A stretch of 64,000 bases of DNA, from contig CM055098.1 of assembly GCA_029204225.1 (NCBI GenBank), positions 9,606,746 through 9,670,745 of the forward strand. The letters are read 5' to 3'. This document shows positions 26,193 to 37,057 of the stretch, in pieces. Each line of letters starts with the position of its first letter. Within the stretch, counting starts at the first letter, position 1. The notes beneath the pieces are model-generated. The model was given only the letters and a program-made list of their open reading frames with translations, did not search any database and had not been told where the DNA came from. The position numbers and the translations under genes were made by a program. This DNA is from Diphasiastrum complanatum. Its lineage: Eukaryota; Streptophyta; Lycopodiopsida; Lycopodiales; Lycopodiaceae.

Positions 26193-27331
26193 ACTTTGTT
26201 TTCAGATCCATTACTTGATTTTCTAGCATGAAAACCATGAGAACCAATATCCACTTGCATAGCATCATCTACACAAGAAGATTCTCCAAAACATGTGAGT
26301 AAAGCAAAGTGAGTCGCTTCCACTTGCTTACCTTTCTCTTGATCATCAAAGATATAAAAAATATGAATATATTTAGACCTAAACCTCTGGAAATACTCCC
26401 TCTCAAACATATGATCTAGATCCAACAAGATCTCATCAATGCTTGATCTCAAATTTCCACAAAGGTTAGTGAGAACAATGTCATTGGTGGCACCATCATA
26501 AATCAAAAGATAGATTCCAAACTGTCCATCCAACATGAAGTAGAGTAGGTGAAGATGAGTATCAAACCTACTAAATCCAGCCCTTTTGAGTTCATAAAAA
26601 ACCTCAATAAGCTCACCAATGAGATCTTCCTTGCCTTGAAAAAATTGCCTTTCGATTTGCTCCATGTAGTCTTCTTCAACCAACCTTTTGCCATCTCGAT
26701 CATGAGTGATCAGTTCACAATCATAGGATCCTTTGAGTTGATGAAGAGATGTGAGATCCGTGCCTTGGATCTTCCCAAGAACCAATCTTCCATTGCTCTT
26801 TCCTTCATAAGACTCCTTCTTAATGATTGCATCATACAAAGTAGAAACCTCAAAAACATTAGAAGCCATGAAAAAAATGATTAGTACCTTCAACATAAGA
26901 ATGATTGAAGTACTCTCTTTTTTCAAACAAGAACTTCTACTTAATGTTTTAGGTAATGACTCATATGATAATAATTCTTCTTCACTATCATTCACAATGA
27001 CATCATTCAAAGTACATCCTACTTTGAACTCTTCACATACTTCTCTTCTTCTTGACTTGTGACTATCTCCCTCACCAAGTTTCATGATAGAACCATTTGA
27101 TCTATTCTCTTTATGAAGACATGTGCTTGCTGCAAAAATGACTTTCTTGGACTCATCACAAAAGAATGTAGAAGAACCATCTCCTTCATGAATGCACCTA
27201 GCAACATCTTTTTTCATATGATCAAAGAAATCATTAGCAACAATCTTTTCCAAGGAAGAACCTTCACCTCCATTGATGAAGTTAGCTCTTTCCTTACCTT
27301 TTGAATGCTTGCACTTGACATGAAGAACCAT
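26099..27331 (-). CDS. 410-residue frame of unknown function in element E
   Basis: The longest uninterrupted frame in the window that is not a canonical pol. It has a Cys/His/Lys-rich start, a charged N-terminal third, and a short hydrophobic segment LMLKVLIIFFMASNVF (near residue 145) that could be a membrane helix. A helical middle (EEDYMEQIERQFFQG) follows. Near its end, EKGKQVEATHFALLTCF aligns with EKGKQVVAGNYFAFLTSF of copia A, the linker just before its RT. This suggests descent from a copia polyprotein with RT removed and other parts replaced or highly diverged. Homology elsewhere is not recognised. Confidence 0.5.
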   Translation of the reverse strand: MVLHVKCKHSKGKERANFINGGEGSSLEKIVANDFFDHMKKDVARCIHEGDGSSTFFCDESKKVIFAASTCLHKENRSNGSIMKLGEGDSHKSRRREVCEEFKVGCTLNDVIVNDSEEELLSYESLPKTLSRSSCLKKESTSIILMLKVLIIFFMASNVFEVSTLYDAIIKKESYEGKSNGRLVLGKIQGTDLTSLHQLKGSYDCELITHDRDGKRLVEEDYMEQIERQFFQGKEDLIGELIEVFYELKRAGFSRFDTHLHLLYFMLDGQFGIYLLIYDGATNDIVLTNLCGNLRSSIDEILLDLDHMFEREYFQRFRSKYIHIFYIFDDQEKGKQVEATHFALLTCFGESSCVDDAMQVDIGSHGFHARKSSNGSENKVCSMTLMVKRNIKRLMSKGFNNTKGKVAIWS

Positions 27332-27362
27332 TGAAAAACCATCATTATCCTCATAACTAGCC

Positions 27363-28040
27363 TGTTAAATTTACACAAGCTAGTTTGCTCCATTACCACT
27401 TGTAAATAACTTGAGGCCATGTTGTGCGATGTCACACGTGCCAAAATCATAGGATACCTTATTCTAAGTAAAATCATTAACCTGTATTTGGAATGGTACC
27501 TTTGGAACAGGTCCAAAGAGTGCATAGATAGGGTAGAGAAAAAATAGGAGCTAAAAAAAGCATTTTTCTCATTGTTTATGGATCTCGAGGCATTGACCCT
27601 AAATAGGGTGGATCAAGTGGATCTTTAGGTTAGATGTTAGGGTTAGGTTATGATGAATGCATAGAAGCCCTAATATGCTCAGATCCAAGCTCTACATGTA
27701 TAAATATTTGATGGGATTTCCATCCAATTATGAACAAAATTGAGATTTTCCTTCATGACTAGTTTGAGTCTATAATTTGATTGATGAATGCTATTGGCAT
27801 AGGATTTTTTGTGATGATTGAATGAGTTTGGAGTTGCAGGTACAGTACACAGGCAGCAGCCAGCCTTACTTTCACATGTGTGAAGAGTTTTGGAGCTAAT
27901 TCATGGAGTTCAAGCCAAGATAAGCTAGGAATCAATGCATTGATTAGTAATCTAGCTTCTAGATCTTGTTTGGATCTTAATTAGGTGCTTTCTCCATCAT
28001 TTCTAGGATCAAATGAGATTATTTTGCTGTATTTTTAACA
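27363..28040 (+). repeat. 5' LTR of copia F
   Basis: It starts TGTTAAATTTACAC and ends ATTTTTAACA, an inverted TGTTAAA/TTTAACA pair. TGGAATCAGAGCC follows at once as primer site (one base from the usual TGGTATCAGAGCC). Confidence 0.8.
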
Positions 28041-28824
28041 TGGAATCAGAGCCATTCCAAGAAATGAGCTTCACTTCATGCTAGAATCATAGATTTTGAT
28101 GCAATTCAAGCATTGATTGCTATCTAGACATAATCTATGAGTAGTATCTTCAATTCTTGAGTCTCTAATGTTTTTTTGATTTACAGGTTTTTTAGCTTCA
28201 AAATCCGAGTTGTGGTCATCTCTTATCAATTGGATCAAAATAGCAAGTATTTTGCACTTTCATCATATTGATGCTACTCAATTTGTGGAGTCCATCACAA
28301 GGAATAGTTTTCAATCAATCAAAAGGAAGGTAGATCCTTATCTTTGGTACTGTAATAGGTCGTTCTTAGACTTATTGAGGTCTTAGAAATTCAATTTTGG
28401 GGTCAGCCATAATTTGACAAGTGCTCATCAAGGAATGCAATTCTAGTCAAGATTGCGTTCAATTTTTTGCTTGATTGTGAGATAGTTTGGATTGAGTATT
28501 GCATGATGATTCAACCTGATCTTGTAGGAATGATTTGACGAGACATTTATGTGCATATGATTCCTTTTGGTTCAGGTTAGGTGAATTTTATATCCTTGTG
28601 AAGTCGAGATCAAGGAGAAGGCAATTCTAGATCCATTTTTTTATGCAAATTCAAGCTAGTTTCCATTCTTGTTGACATTCATAGATTTGATTTGGCTTAA
28701 GACCAGGTAGGATCTTATTGAGAGGTCAAGTTTTGAGCTTTCTCAATTCCCTAAGTAGTGGGATCACTAGTCTTCCATTCTATTTTGCATCTATTCTTGT
28801 GATCAAGATCTTGTTTAAAGATAG

Positions 28825-28893
28825 ATGGCTTCAATGAATGCATGTCTTTTGGTTTCACATGATAGATTGAATGCTTCTAATTATTCAATTTGG
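28825..28893 (+). pseudogene. Copia F gag N-terminus, cut by copia C
   Basis: ATG GCT TCA opens a typical copia Gag start ending LNASNYSIW (the NY..W motif), then the frame runs into the LTR TGTTGGATTTACTCC. The cut is after 23 codons. Confidence 0.75.
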
Positions 28894-29148
28894 TGTTGGA
28901 TTTACTCCTCCTACTCTCCTATTTCCCAAATTTAATCTACCTCCATTCATGCTGCATATTTTTCTAACGTTGTCACGCAGTCTGCATTTTTACACGCAAA
29001 TTCGCACAGACAAAGAAAAGGCGAATGAATCGCGACACTGTGTTTCTACACAGGTCATGGTGACAGGCAAAAAGGGGACACTACCTTACTGAATGCCAAA
29101 GGTGCCCTAACAAATAAGGCACTCTGTAAATCTTATCCTAAGGCCATC
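28894..29148 (+). repeat. Truncated 5' LTR of copia C
   Basis: It shares with the 3' LTR the start TGTTGGATTTACTCCTCCTA and blocks such as TTTTTACACGCAAATTCGCA and GGGGACACTACCTTACTGAA. Similarity stops near AAGGCCATC, where integrase coding begins. Confidence 0.85.
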
Positions 29149-31106
29149 CATATCCCAAAGGACACAAGGAAGAAATTGGACTTCCAAGGTTTAAAGAACA
29201 TCCTGATCGGATATACTTCGTCTGATAACACCTACAAGTTGTACGATCCAGATACCCAGCAAATCTTGTATGGCCGAGATACTGTCTTTATCGAGGATCA
29301 GTTCGTTGACCTCAAAGGCAAGGATATTGGTCAAGAAGAACCTTCATCACCTGCCATTGACACGACAATCCGAGCTTTTGGCTCAGGAACGTCTATCGTC
29401 GACCCACTTTGAGACAACGAATCAGATGAAGATGTTGCTGCTACCCAACAACATATCCCAGGAGCGGTTCATCAGTCGAATCCTCCCAAAAGATCAAGCT
29501 GAGTGCGCACACATGGCACAAGGTATACTCCTGAGTCTGCCTGTCTTGAATGCAGGAACCGACGACAGTCGAAGAGGCACTTAGCCAACCAGACTCTGAT
29601 CTCTGGAGAGAAGCTATAGACAGAGCAGACATGGTCATTAGTCGAAGCTCCTATTGGCAGCAATATTATTGATTGCAAATGAATCTTTATGATCAAATAT
29701 GCCAACGGAACATTTGATCGAAGGAAGGCTAGATTGGTAACATGAGGATTCACCCAAATCCCGAATGTTGACTACAGTGAGACTTTTAGTCCAGTCGTCA
29801 AACATTCGTCGATCCGAATGCTCTTGTCTTATGCTGCAGCTGCCGATCTCGAAGTACATCAACTCGATGTACAAACATCCTATCTGAATGGAGTTATACA
29901 AGAAGATATCTACATGATCCAGCCCGAAGGATATGTTTTGGAAGGCATGAAGAATCATGTCTGTAAACTCCATAAAGCACTGCACGGCTTGAAACAGTCT
30001 GCCAGAGCTTGGTTTCAGAGGATCAACACATTCCTCGTTGAACAAGGATTTAAACCAAGCAGTGCTGATTGCAATGTTTATTCAAAGTCAGTGCTGCAAT
30101 CCTTCATTATCATTACCTTGTATGTTGATAATATGTTGCTCTTCAGTAACAATGCCAATATGGTCAAGGATTCAAAACAGATGCTGTTCTCAAAATTCGA
30201 CATGACTGATCTGGACGAAGCTCACTTTTGTCTTGGAATTCAAATCCACAGAGACAGAGCGAATCGACTGATTTACATCACTCAACAAAGGTATCTTCAT
30301 AATGTTCTTAACAGATACAATTTGATAAATTGTAAATTAGGTCACTCACCAACGGATCTAGGCCTGCATTTGTCAAAGGACCAATGTCCCCAGACAAAGC
30401 AGGAAGAGGAGCAGATGAGAGAATATTCGTATTGATCGATACTCGGATCTCTCATGTACGCAATGGTCTGTACAAGGCCAAATATCTCTTTTGCTATCAG
30501 CTCACTCAACCACTACATGGCTAATCCTGGAATTACCCATTGGAAGGCTCTTATTCGAGTCATGAGATATATCCGAACTACCATGGACCAGTGCATCTGC
30601 TATGGAGATGTCAGCAATGACAATCTTCATCAGCTCAGTGAATATTTTGATGCAAGTTGGGGAGGAGATGCAGACCATCGTAATTCCACATCTGGATTTA
30701 CATTCTTTTTCAATGGCGGTCCTATTTTGTGGAACAGTCGTAAGCAAACCTCTATTGCACTTTCTTCTACTAAAGCACAATATATTACTGCTTCTCAATC
30801 TATTAAGAGTTGAAATTTTTTTTGTCAGACATCAATCTATATCAGTACAACCCTACAATTTTGTTTTGTGATAACCAAAGTGCTATTGCCTTATCGACCA
30901 ACCCTAGATCTCATTCTAGGAGTAAGCACATTGAGATAAGATATCACTACATCAGGGGCAAGGTTCTCGACAGAGAGGTGAGCTTAACATACTGTAGAAC
31001 GCAGGACATGGTTGTAGACATTTTTATGAAAGCACTCAGTGTTAATGCACACAGCAGATTTTGTGCATTGCTAAGTCTGAAGATCAAGGCATTCACGGAT
31101 CCAGAT
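29149..31106 (+). pseudogene. Copia C integrase end, RT and RNase H, broken
   Basis: Frames run in sequence: integrase C-terminus (ILIGYTSSDNTYKLYD, 29176-29412), RT start, RT core (29818-30435) with LEVHQLDVQTSYLNGVIQED and KLHKALHGLKQSARAW, then RNase H (30454-31109). The catalytic box reads YVDN (30121-30132), with Asn for the second essential Asp, so polymerase activity should be lost. Several stops and frameshifts separate the parts. The last motif is MVVDIFMKALS. Confidence 0.85.
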
Positions 31107-31116
31107 TAAGAGGGGG

Positions 31117-31703
31117 TGTTGGATTTACTCCTCCTACTCTCCTAAATCCCAATTTTAGTCTGCCTCCATTCATTTTCTAACGTTGTCATGCAGTTTGTAT
31201 TTTTACACGCAAATTCGCACAGACGAAGAAAAGGCAAATGAATCGTGACACTGTGTTCTTACACAAGTCATGGTGATAGGCGAAAAGGGGACACTACCTT
31301 ACTGAATGCCAAAGATGCCCTAACAGATAAGGCACCTTGTAAATCTTATTCGAAGGCCATTCGTAAGAGTGACGCACTTTTGCGACATCACCAACGTTCA
31401 CTTCAGTACTGGCTGACGTTGCACCCTTTTCACTTTCACTCCATGCAGTTGCGCTAACAGATTGGACAACGATTGCAGCCACCCACGATCTCCTACAAAT
31501 AGCACATCTACTCTGTACTTTCGCATCTGCAGACCTGTAAATATTATGTATATATATTTTGGATACCATCTGTGTATTCGATCATGATGAATTCTGATGA
31601 AACAAGATAAGTCTAGAACAAGTTAAGTGGGTTGGATACCATCTGCAGACCTGTAAATATTATGTATATATATTGGATACCATCTGTGTATTCGATCATG
31701 ATG
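31117..31703 (+). repeat. 3' LTR of copia C, with an internal 116-bp duplication
   Basis: It starts TGTTGGATTTACTCCTCCTA after the purine tract. Near its end the block ATCTGCAGACCTGTAAATAT...ATCATGATGAA occurs twice, starting at 31525 and 31641. The right boundary is set where minus-strand gag of element D begins, so it may be a few bases off. Confidence 0.7.
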
Positions 31704-32120
31704 AATAAAATCTGGTGAGTAATGCATCCCACATCTCCTTAGCTTTGGAGAGTGTAGTCAGGTCAAGTGTGAGACTATCTTCGATGGAAGATGATAGCAA
31801 GGCTACTGCCTTGGCATCTTTCTCTCTCCATTCGCGTAGCTCCTTGTCTGTTGTCATAGGCATTTCTTCTGTGCCATCTACCCAGGGGAATAGTCCTTCA
31901 CCCTTGAGTATCAAAGATGTCTTAACTTTCTAGACTACAAAGTTAGATCCTAAGGAATCAAGTATTGTGCAGATCTTGCTCTACATGCTGCTGATTGAAG
32001 CCATTGCTTCTTGGAGTCTATTCCCTTGTTGATGGGTGTTTGTTTGAATGCTTGGCCTTCTGGATCTGCTAGCTTCTTGGTTATGTCAGAATATGACAGG
32101 ATGACCGGCTCTGATACCAT
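31696..32120 (-). pseudogene. Copia D gag N-terminal part and primer site
   Basis: On the minus strand the primer site TGGTATCAGAGCC (32107-32119) is followed by a leader and a 72-codon frame with gag features (DKELREWREKDAKAVALLSS and KEMWDALLTRFYS, the UBN2 start). It is cut at the copia C LTR. The remaining gag-pol is missing. Confidence 0.7.
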
Positions 32121-32631
32121 TGATGAGAATCATAATTAGTGTATCGTGATTTGGATTTTGTAGTCGCGAAGCCTTTGCGAAGGAACCACGATCCTCTGTT
32201 CCGATTTGGATGGAGTTCAGATGCGATCGCTGGACACTGCCAGCTGAATCACTCCTACAATCCTCCAGAATGTAGTCAAGCTCTGCTGATCTACGTTTAT
32301 AAAATTAATGCAACATTCAACATAGTTTCAACCAAGGTGCGGAATTGAAATGAACAAGAAAACTCAAACAGACGATTAACAACAGAAGCATTTACATATG
32401 AGATTAGACACAACAAGAGAAATTATCTATATTGAACTTCCTCTGCTTTCTTCAAGCATTGCATGCAAATCCATGCAGTGTGTTGGCGTGGGAGAAGCAC
32501 GGTTCTCTCATGAGTAATCATCTCGCTTTACTAACGGATAGTTAGATCTCTATGGATCCTGATCACAGAGCTCGTCTTGCACGCAGGCGGACTTGTTGTC
32601 TATATTTCGTCTTGATTGCTTACTAACATCA
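32121..32631 (-). repeat. 5' LTR of copia D
   Basis: On the minus strand it starts TGATGTTAGTAAGC and ends ATGATTCTCATCA, an inverted TGATG/CATCA pair, one base before the primer site. The length is 511 bp. No other copy is in the window. Confidence 0.65.
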
Positions 32632-32728
32632 GACTATTACATTACACTGTATGTGTATTCTGTTGATCTATATGTCCAATATCATCTAGTAAGTATGGTC
32701 GCTCTATGTGAATCTAAGATTAGAGTGA

Positions 32729-33166
32729 TTAAACATGAGGCACAAAAAATCCTAATCTCTCTACAAAGTGATCTGGAGATAGATTTATGAATAGAAAATT
32801 TGTTTTGAGATAGTCTACAATTATGACTCTTGTGCAGTAGCTATTTCTCATGCAAGAATCAGTCTCATCAAAAATAAAAACATGGAAGTATGCGAAGTGT
32901 ACAAAGAGTTGAGAACTGTATGGCACTTGTCGAAGAACAGAAATTTCAATCAGCAACAATGATATTTCACCTTGAGGATGGCAATTCGCCATTGGTTTAT
33001 AGAGTAAAAACTCTAACATGCTTTTGTTGAAAACAAGACAGGATTGGTGACACGAATTTGGAAGATATACCTGAAAAGGCATAAAAGGAGAAGATACTAT
33101 TTTCGGAGTACTTCTCAAAATAGGATATTCATAAAATAAATGTCCATAGAGATTTCCTATTCCCAT
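32729..33166 (-). other. Unassigned 145-residue frame
   Basis: Open minus-strand frame, hydrophobic and rich in Phe/Tyr/His. It has no recognised domain and lies between the LTR of D and a zinc-knuckle fragment. It could be chance in AT-rich DNA. Confidence 0.2.
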
Positions 33167-33474
33167 AGTTGTTCGTGGAAGGCCGTGGAAATCTAGTCAG
33201 AAAGTTAAAGACGTATAGATTTGAGGTTACAGAAAGGCAGAAAAAAAATGTTCAATTCCCTGGGGACGTTGCTCTTGGTTGGAAATTTGAACAGATGACG
33301 GAAAATCAGTGTTCTTCTTTCTTTCGGCAAGAACTCATTTCATAAGTAGCACTTGTGTGAAATGAGTGATCTGGGTAATCACAGGGTTATGCAAAAGTCT
33401 GCAAGAAATTTCTCGATTGAGCAGTAGGTGTAGTTGTTGATTGTGATGGTGCTCGTGTTGTTGTCATTGAGATC

Positions 33475-33807
33475 CTATCCGAATTTGTAACGGATGTGGC
33501 GGGTAGGTAGGATCATACTAGATTGTTGTGGACAGTCTTTGAAACTATGTTTCCTAACACAGTCTAGGCATGTGGCATGGTATTTTGTTTTGACTAGACA
33601 ATCAACCATGAAATGACCGATTTCACCATAGATGAAACTTCTGGTGCTCATTGGCCCTTGGGCAACTGCGTAGCCATCTTGGATAGCTAGCATGTCTGGA
33701 TTTTTAGTATGGTTGAGATGCTTAGCTCCTTGACATGAACATGAGGGATCTTGATGATAATGTGTGTAACTTCTATGAAAAATTGCTACATTGGCAAATC
33801 TAGCCAT
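33475..33807 (-). pseudogene. Degenerate retroelement zinc-knuckle fragment
   Basis: The frame contains YGEIGHFMVDC followed by CLDCVRKHSFKDC. Both resemble paired CCHC knuckles of gypsy-type Gag, the first having Tyr in place of its first or second Cys. No other gag or pol part is adjacent. Confidence 0.45.
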
Positions 33808-33838
33808 GTAGAATATTGTATATTTTGTCTATATTTTT

Positions 33839-34463
33839 TGTTAGTCAGTTGAATTACAAAAGTGCCACTTGTCAATCCACACCTAATGTAGGTTACCACG
33901 AGTCAAGAGGAGTGGTTGTGTCCATTTGGCAGTGATTCCTACTTTGTAGGATCTAGACCTTGATTTATGATGAGATTTGTACCTACCATGCACCTACCAA
34001 GCATGACTCTTGGATCTAGGCTAGGGTTTTCACTTTAGGGCAAAAGAGTTGAGTCTACTTCCTTATTACATGCTGGATTTTCACCTAACTTTGCAAAGGA
34101 AGTGTCTTTTACTATGTATTTCCATTCTCCATAGTGAGGAGATAGAAACTTTTTGGAGCCTCAAAAAGAAACTCGGATTTTCTCTCATTGTATGATGACA
34201 GTGATTGATTCCAATGAAACTCAGCTTTGGCACACATTAACCTCTATCTACAGGTCGTACATCAGCCTCATTTTCACATGTGTGAAGTCGGATTTTAGTT
34301 TATGATTAATGCTTTGATTGTCTCTACTTGTTATCTATCAAGTTGCTAAACTAGATCTTGTTTTTGGTTGACTAATATCTGATAGATTGTTAATCAAGCA
34401 CACAATGAACCTTGTGGATCATTCAAATATTCATTTATGGTCTTTAGTACTGTACTTTCAACA
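33839..34463 (+). repeat. 5' LTR of copia J
   Basis: It starts TGTTAGTCAGTTG and ends GTACTTTCAACA with the primer site immediately after. It includes TTCACATGTGTGAAG, a block similar to ones in the LTRs of A, E, F and G. Confidence 0.65.
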
Positions 34464-35092
34464 TGGTATCAGATCCAAATATAAGGCTATTGATCAGTGT
34501 TTAAAATTAATCCAGTTTTAGCAGGTTTTTGGTGCAAAAAACTAGTATTGGAAGGGCGAGCTGGTATCCTTGAATTGGTGAGGGGATTTGAACCCAAACT
34601 TCTTGTGGATCAAAATCCATACTGTTTACACGTGTGGGCAACTCTGAACCAGCATTTAAATCCCTATATTCATTCTATCACTGTAAATTCATCTGGAGTC
34701 AGTTTGATGTAATTTTTATAGCAAATCCTAGGATAAGCTACCAAGATCACTTGCGATTAATTAGTTTTGGATTTGATTCGTGATTACTAATTAATCAAGG
34801 TTGAATTCAGGCCCTCTTAAAGTGAAAAATAGGTCTTGAAAGTACATCAAAGTAAAAGAGAGATATAGAGTCATTCTATTATCCAAAAATAGCCAAGATT
34901 GGCAAGATTTGCTTGAGAGTAGTTTTCACATCATCTTATCTTCATTCTAGATTTGTGAGAGAGTGATAGAACTGTGAATACGAGTCCATCTGTTGGATTA
35001 TAAGTCAACGTTCGAGTGAAACACTACAAGTTAGAAACCTTTGTGAGTTTCAAGTTCAATCAAATCTATATGTGTAGAATTTCACTAGTAAG

Positions 35093-35850
35093 ATGGGATC
35101 AGCTGGAGCATACCTTCTAGAAGCTAGTGAGAGGTAAAATTCTACCAATTATGCTATTTGGAAAGTGATGATGGAGTCACTCATGGTGCTCCAGGATCTT
35201 TATGAGTTTCTAATTGATCATGAAGATGAACGGGAAGTATCATCATGTAAAAGTGCTAAATAGGCTTGGGAATCTTTAAAATCAACCTATGAGTCTAGTA
35301 ACACTTCGAGGGTTCTCATGCTTAGGAATCAGATTCTGTAAAGCATGAAGAGGAGTGATGAGCTCATAATCAAGTCTCTCAATAGGGAGTTCGCTTCCAT
35401 TGGAGAGAAGATTCAAGATGGAGAGCTTGTTCAGATTGTCCTTAATGGTCTAGGAAGTGGCTTTTCTAATTTGGTCCAAAGCTTTGCAAACCAAGACACT
35501 TTGCCCACTATAGAAAAATTTCATAGTGTATTAGTGGCTGAAGAGTGTCAGATGATACACACCAATGCAAGAATAAATTCTATGTCTCTGCAGGATGGTG
35601 ATTAGAAAGCAAATTTCTCATTCAAAGGCAAGAAGAAGACCAATGGCAAGAAGAAGCACTTCAAGGAGACCAAGGAAGAGGTTGATGCTTCAAGCTCAAT
35701 GGGCAAGATCAAGGACAAGTCCAAGTTCAAATGTTTTTTTTGTGGAAAGAAAGGACATTTTGCATCAGAATGTCTCAAAAAAGAAGAAGGCACAAGAGAG
35801 CAAACAAAGCAACATTGCACATCAAGAGGAGGAGGATGAAGAAGAGTCAT
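35093..35850 (+). pseudogene. Copia J gag
   Basis: ATG GGA TCA starts Gag with NYAIWKVMMESLM. Stops occur within the first 90 codons (after EASER, SAK and NQIL). The open part from 35345 keeps DGELVQIVLNGLGSGFSNLV, matching EGELVQVILNGL of copia A, and then shifts frame to a CCHC knuckle CFFCGKKGHFASEC (near 35730-35772). It is inactive. Confidence 0.8.
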
Positions 35851-35876
35851 CTTTGATGGTTTTCAACAAACCTCCA

Positions 35877-36240
35877 TCATCCAAGAGCAATACCATGAAT
35901 TAGGAGGCTTTGCACATAAAAGTGATTCTCACATATTGCTGATGCTGGGACAAACAGATTGGTTTGCTTTGCAAATATTCGATTCCTGAATTTTGCAACA
36001 GATGGAACATGTGCAGGCATGATCCTTTCCATGATGACCAAATGTATTTTGTCATATATTATTAACGCCTCCTTAATATATATAATCCGAATATGGTACA
36101 CATAGCAACAGGTATGCCGCTCCTTCAGTTTTCGAACAAGATAAGGCTTCAACACCTCAAAGCATCTAAGAGATATCTGCACTTCTGGGTGAGCCTTTTT
36201 GAATCTTTAAAACAGCTCAACCTGTGGCCTAAAGACCTCA
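35877..36240 (-). pseudogene. Fragment of a transposase-like protein
   Basis: The minus frame reads FKKAHPEVQISLRCFEVLKP and then YLVRKLKERHTCCYVYHIRI. The Lys-Pro-x5-Arg-Leu-Lys...Thr-Cys-Cys-x-Tyr-His pattern is one I associate with uncharacterised transposase-like proteins of land plants, but the family name is not certain. It may be an exon, since no start or stop of a full gene is seen. Confidence 0.3.
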
Positions 36241-36884
36241 CAAATTACTAAAAGAACATAATAATCTGTCTAAGAATTACCACGTAAGATGATCTAAGCC
36301 GACTTGAACATTAAACCAAACATAATCTGTGTGTAAAATTCATAGCAATATGAATCAAACGAGAGAAAATGAGAAAAAGAAAGCAAGAAGAGCGTTAGTC
36401 AAAATTTTTGAACCATATGATTGTATCCTATTTCAGAATGTCACCACAATGCTCCCTCCCCAACGACATGGCCTTCCTTGTGGATGTTTCAAGTCCAACA
36501 AAGAACCGTTTATAATACCATGCCTTCAACAGGAAAAAAACAAGGGCTACACCTCTTCCTAGAATTGGGAACGTTGACTATCTTTAACTCTATAAAACTC
36601 TCTCTCTCTCTCTCTCTAACAAAATATGTTGAAACCACATCATAAATTATAATTATATTTCAAGATACATTGAGAAAAACACTGATTTAGCTCAATATAG
36701 TGTTGGTTCACTCGAAACTTCTTAAAAATTCCTTCTGCATTAAAGTCATTGTTAACATCTTCAAAGTGGAGGAGTATTTTTGTTACCACCGATCTATATT
36801 CAAGAAGTCTTATTGTGTTACACGACATAAGTGATTTCAAACCCCCTCACTGCACATCGAAGAGCTGTTTAAAAGCTTCTTATA
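36241..36884. other. Spacer
   Basis: AT-rich with a short (TC)n near 36600. No supported gene. Confidence 0.3.
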
Positions 36885-37041
36885 GCAACAAAGTACCAGA
36901 GCGGTAGAAAGTACCAACAGGTAGGACCAAAGTACCAAAGCATCTTATAGTACCAAAGTACAAAAACAACTACTTGCAGGTAGTACCAAAGTATCATATA
37001 CAAGTAGTACCAAAGTATCATACATAAGTAGCACCAGGAAG
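36885..37041. repeat. GTACCAAA motif array 1
   Basis: AGTACCAAAG or close variants recur at roughly 20-30 bp spacing, with AGTAGTACCAAAGTATCATA repeated in near-tandem. It ends next to the CACTA-like terminus at 37042. The same motif recurs at 45040-45380, 46540-46770 and 47980-48460. Confidence 0.75.
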
Positions 37042-37057
37042 CACTACAAGAGGATGG
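37042..37057 (+). mobile_element. CACTA-type terminus 2
   Basis: CACTACAAGAGGATGG resembles a CACTA terminal repeat pointing into the region to the right. The sequence up to 37440 holds further ACCAAGG/CCTTGGTAT motifs as expected for subterminal repeats. The matching inverted end was not located. Confidence 0.45.

Larger units (their letters stand above)
24745..27362 (-). mobile_element. Element E: copia-A-family LTR with a non-pol internal region
   Basis: The minus-strand 3' LTR (24745-25387) is preceded by a purine tract GAAGAGGGAG (25388-25397). The internal part (25388-27362) has no protease, integrase, RT or RNase H. It is cut on the right by the LTR of copia F at 27363, so its own 5' LTR and primer site are absent. 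The bases outside the LTR (TTCTT at 24740-24744) would be its target site. It is best viewed as a non-autonomous derivative mobilised by copia A relatives. Confidence 0.75.
27363..28893 (+). mobile_element. Copia F: 5' end only
   Basis: It comprises an LTR (27363-28040), a primer site (28041-28053), a 770-bp leader and the first 23 codons of gag. The copia C LTR then begins in the middle of the gag codon series at 28894. The remainder of F is not found after C, so the junction combines insertion and later loss. Confidence 0.8.
28894..31703 (+). mobile_element. Copia C: internally deleted element with both LTRs
   Basis: A partial 5' LTR (28894-about 29148) joins directly to the end of integrase (HIPKDTRKKLDFQGLKNIL at 29151 on), so the primer site, gag, protease and most of integrase are missing. 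RT and RNase H follow in several frames, then the purine tract AAGAGGGGG and 3' LTR at 31117. It cannot move by itself. It belongs to the same family as copia B. No matching target duplication is visible around it. Confidence 0.85.
33839..35960 (+). mobile_element. Copia J: 5' half
   Basis: LTR (33839-34463), primer site TGGTATCAGATCC (34464-34476), a 616-bp leader, and gag to the start of the protease (ADAGTN near 35940). The rest is missing. Its gag is closely related to that of copia A. Confidence 0.8.

Noticed and set aside
26549-27304. Plus-strand frames over element E
   Set aside because: They are antisense to the 410-codon minus frame and show no domain.
36885-37041. CRISPR-like array in the GTACCAAA repeats
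   Set aside because: Motifs are short, degenerate and irregularly spaced, in plant nuclear DNA; no cas genes.
16786-37057. One CACTA element between the two CACTACAAG ends
   Set aside because: Both ends point the same way (to the right), so they cannot be the two ends of one element. No inverted partner was found for either.
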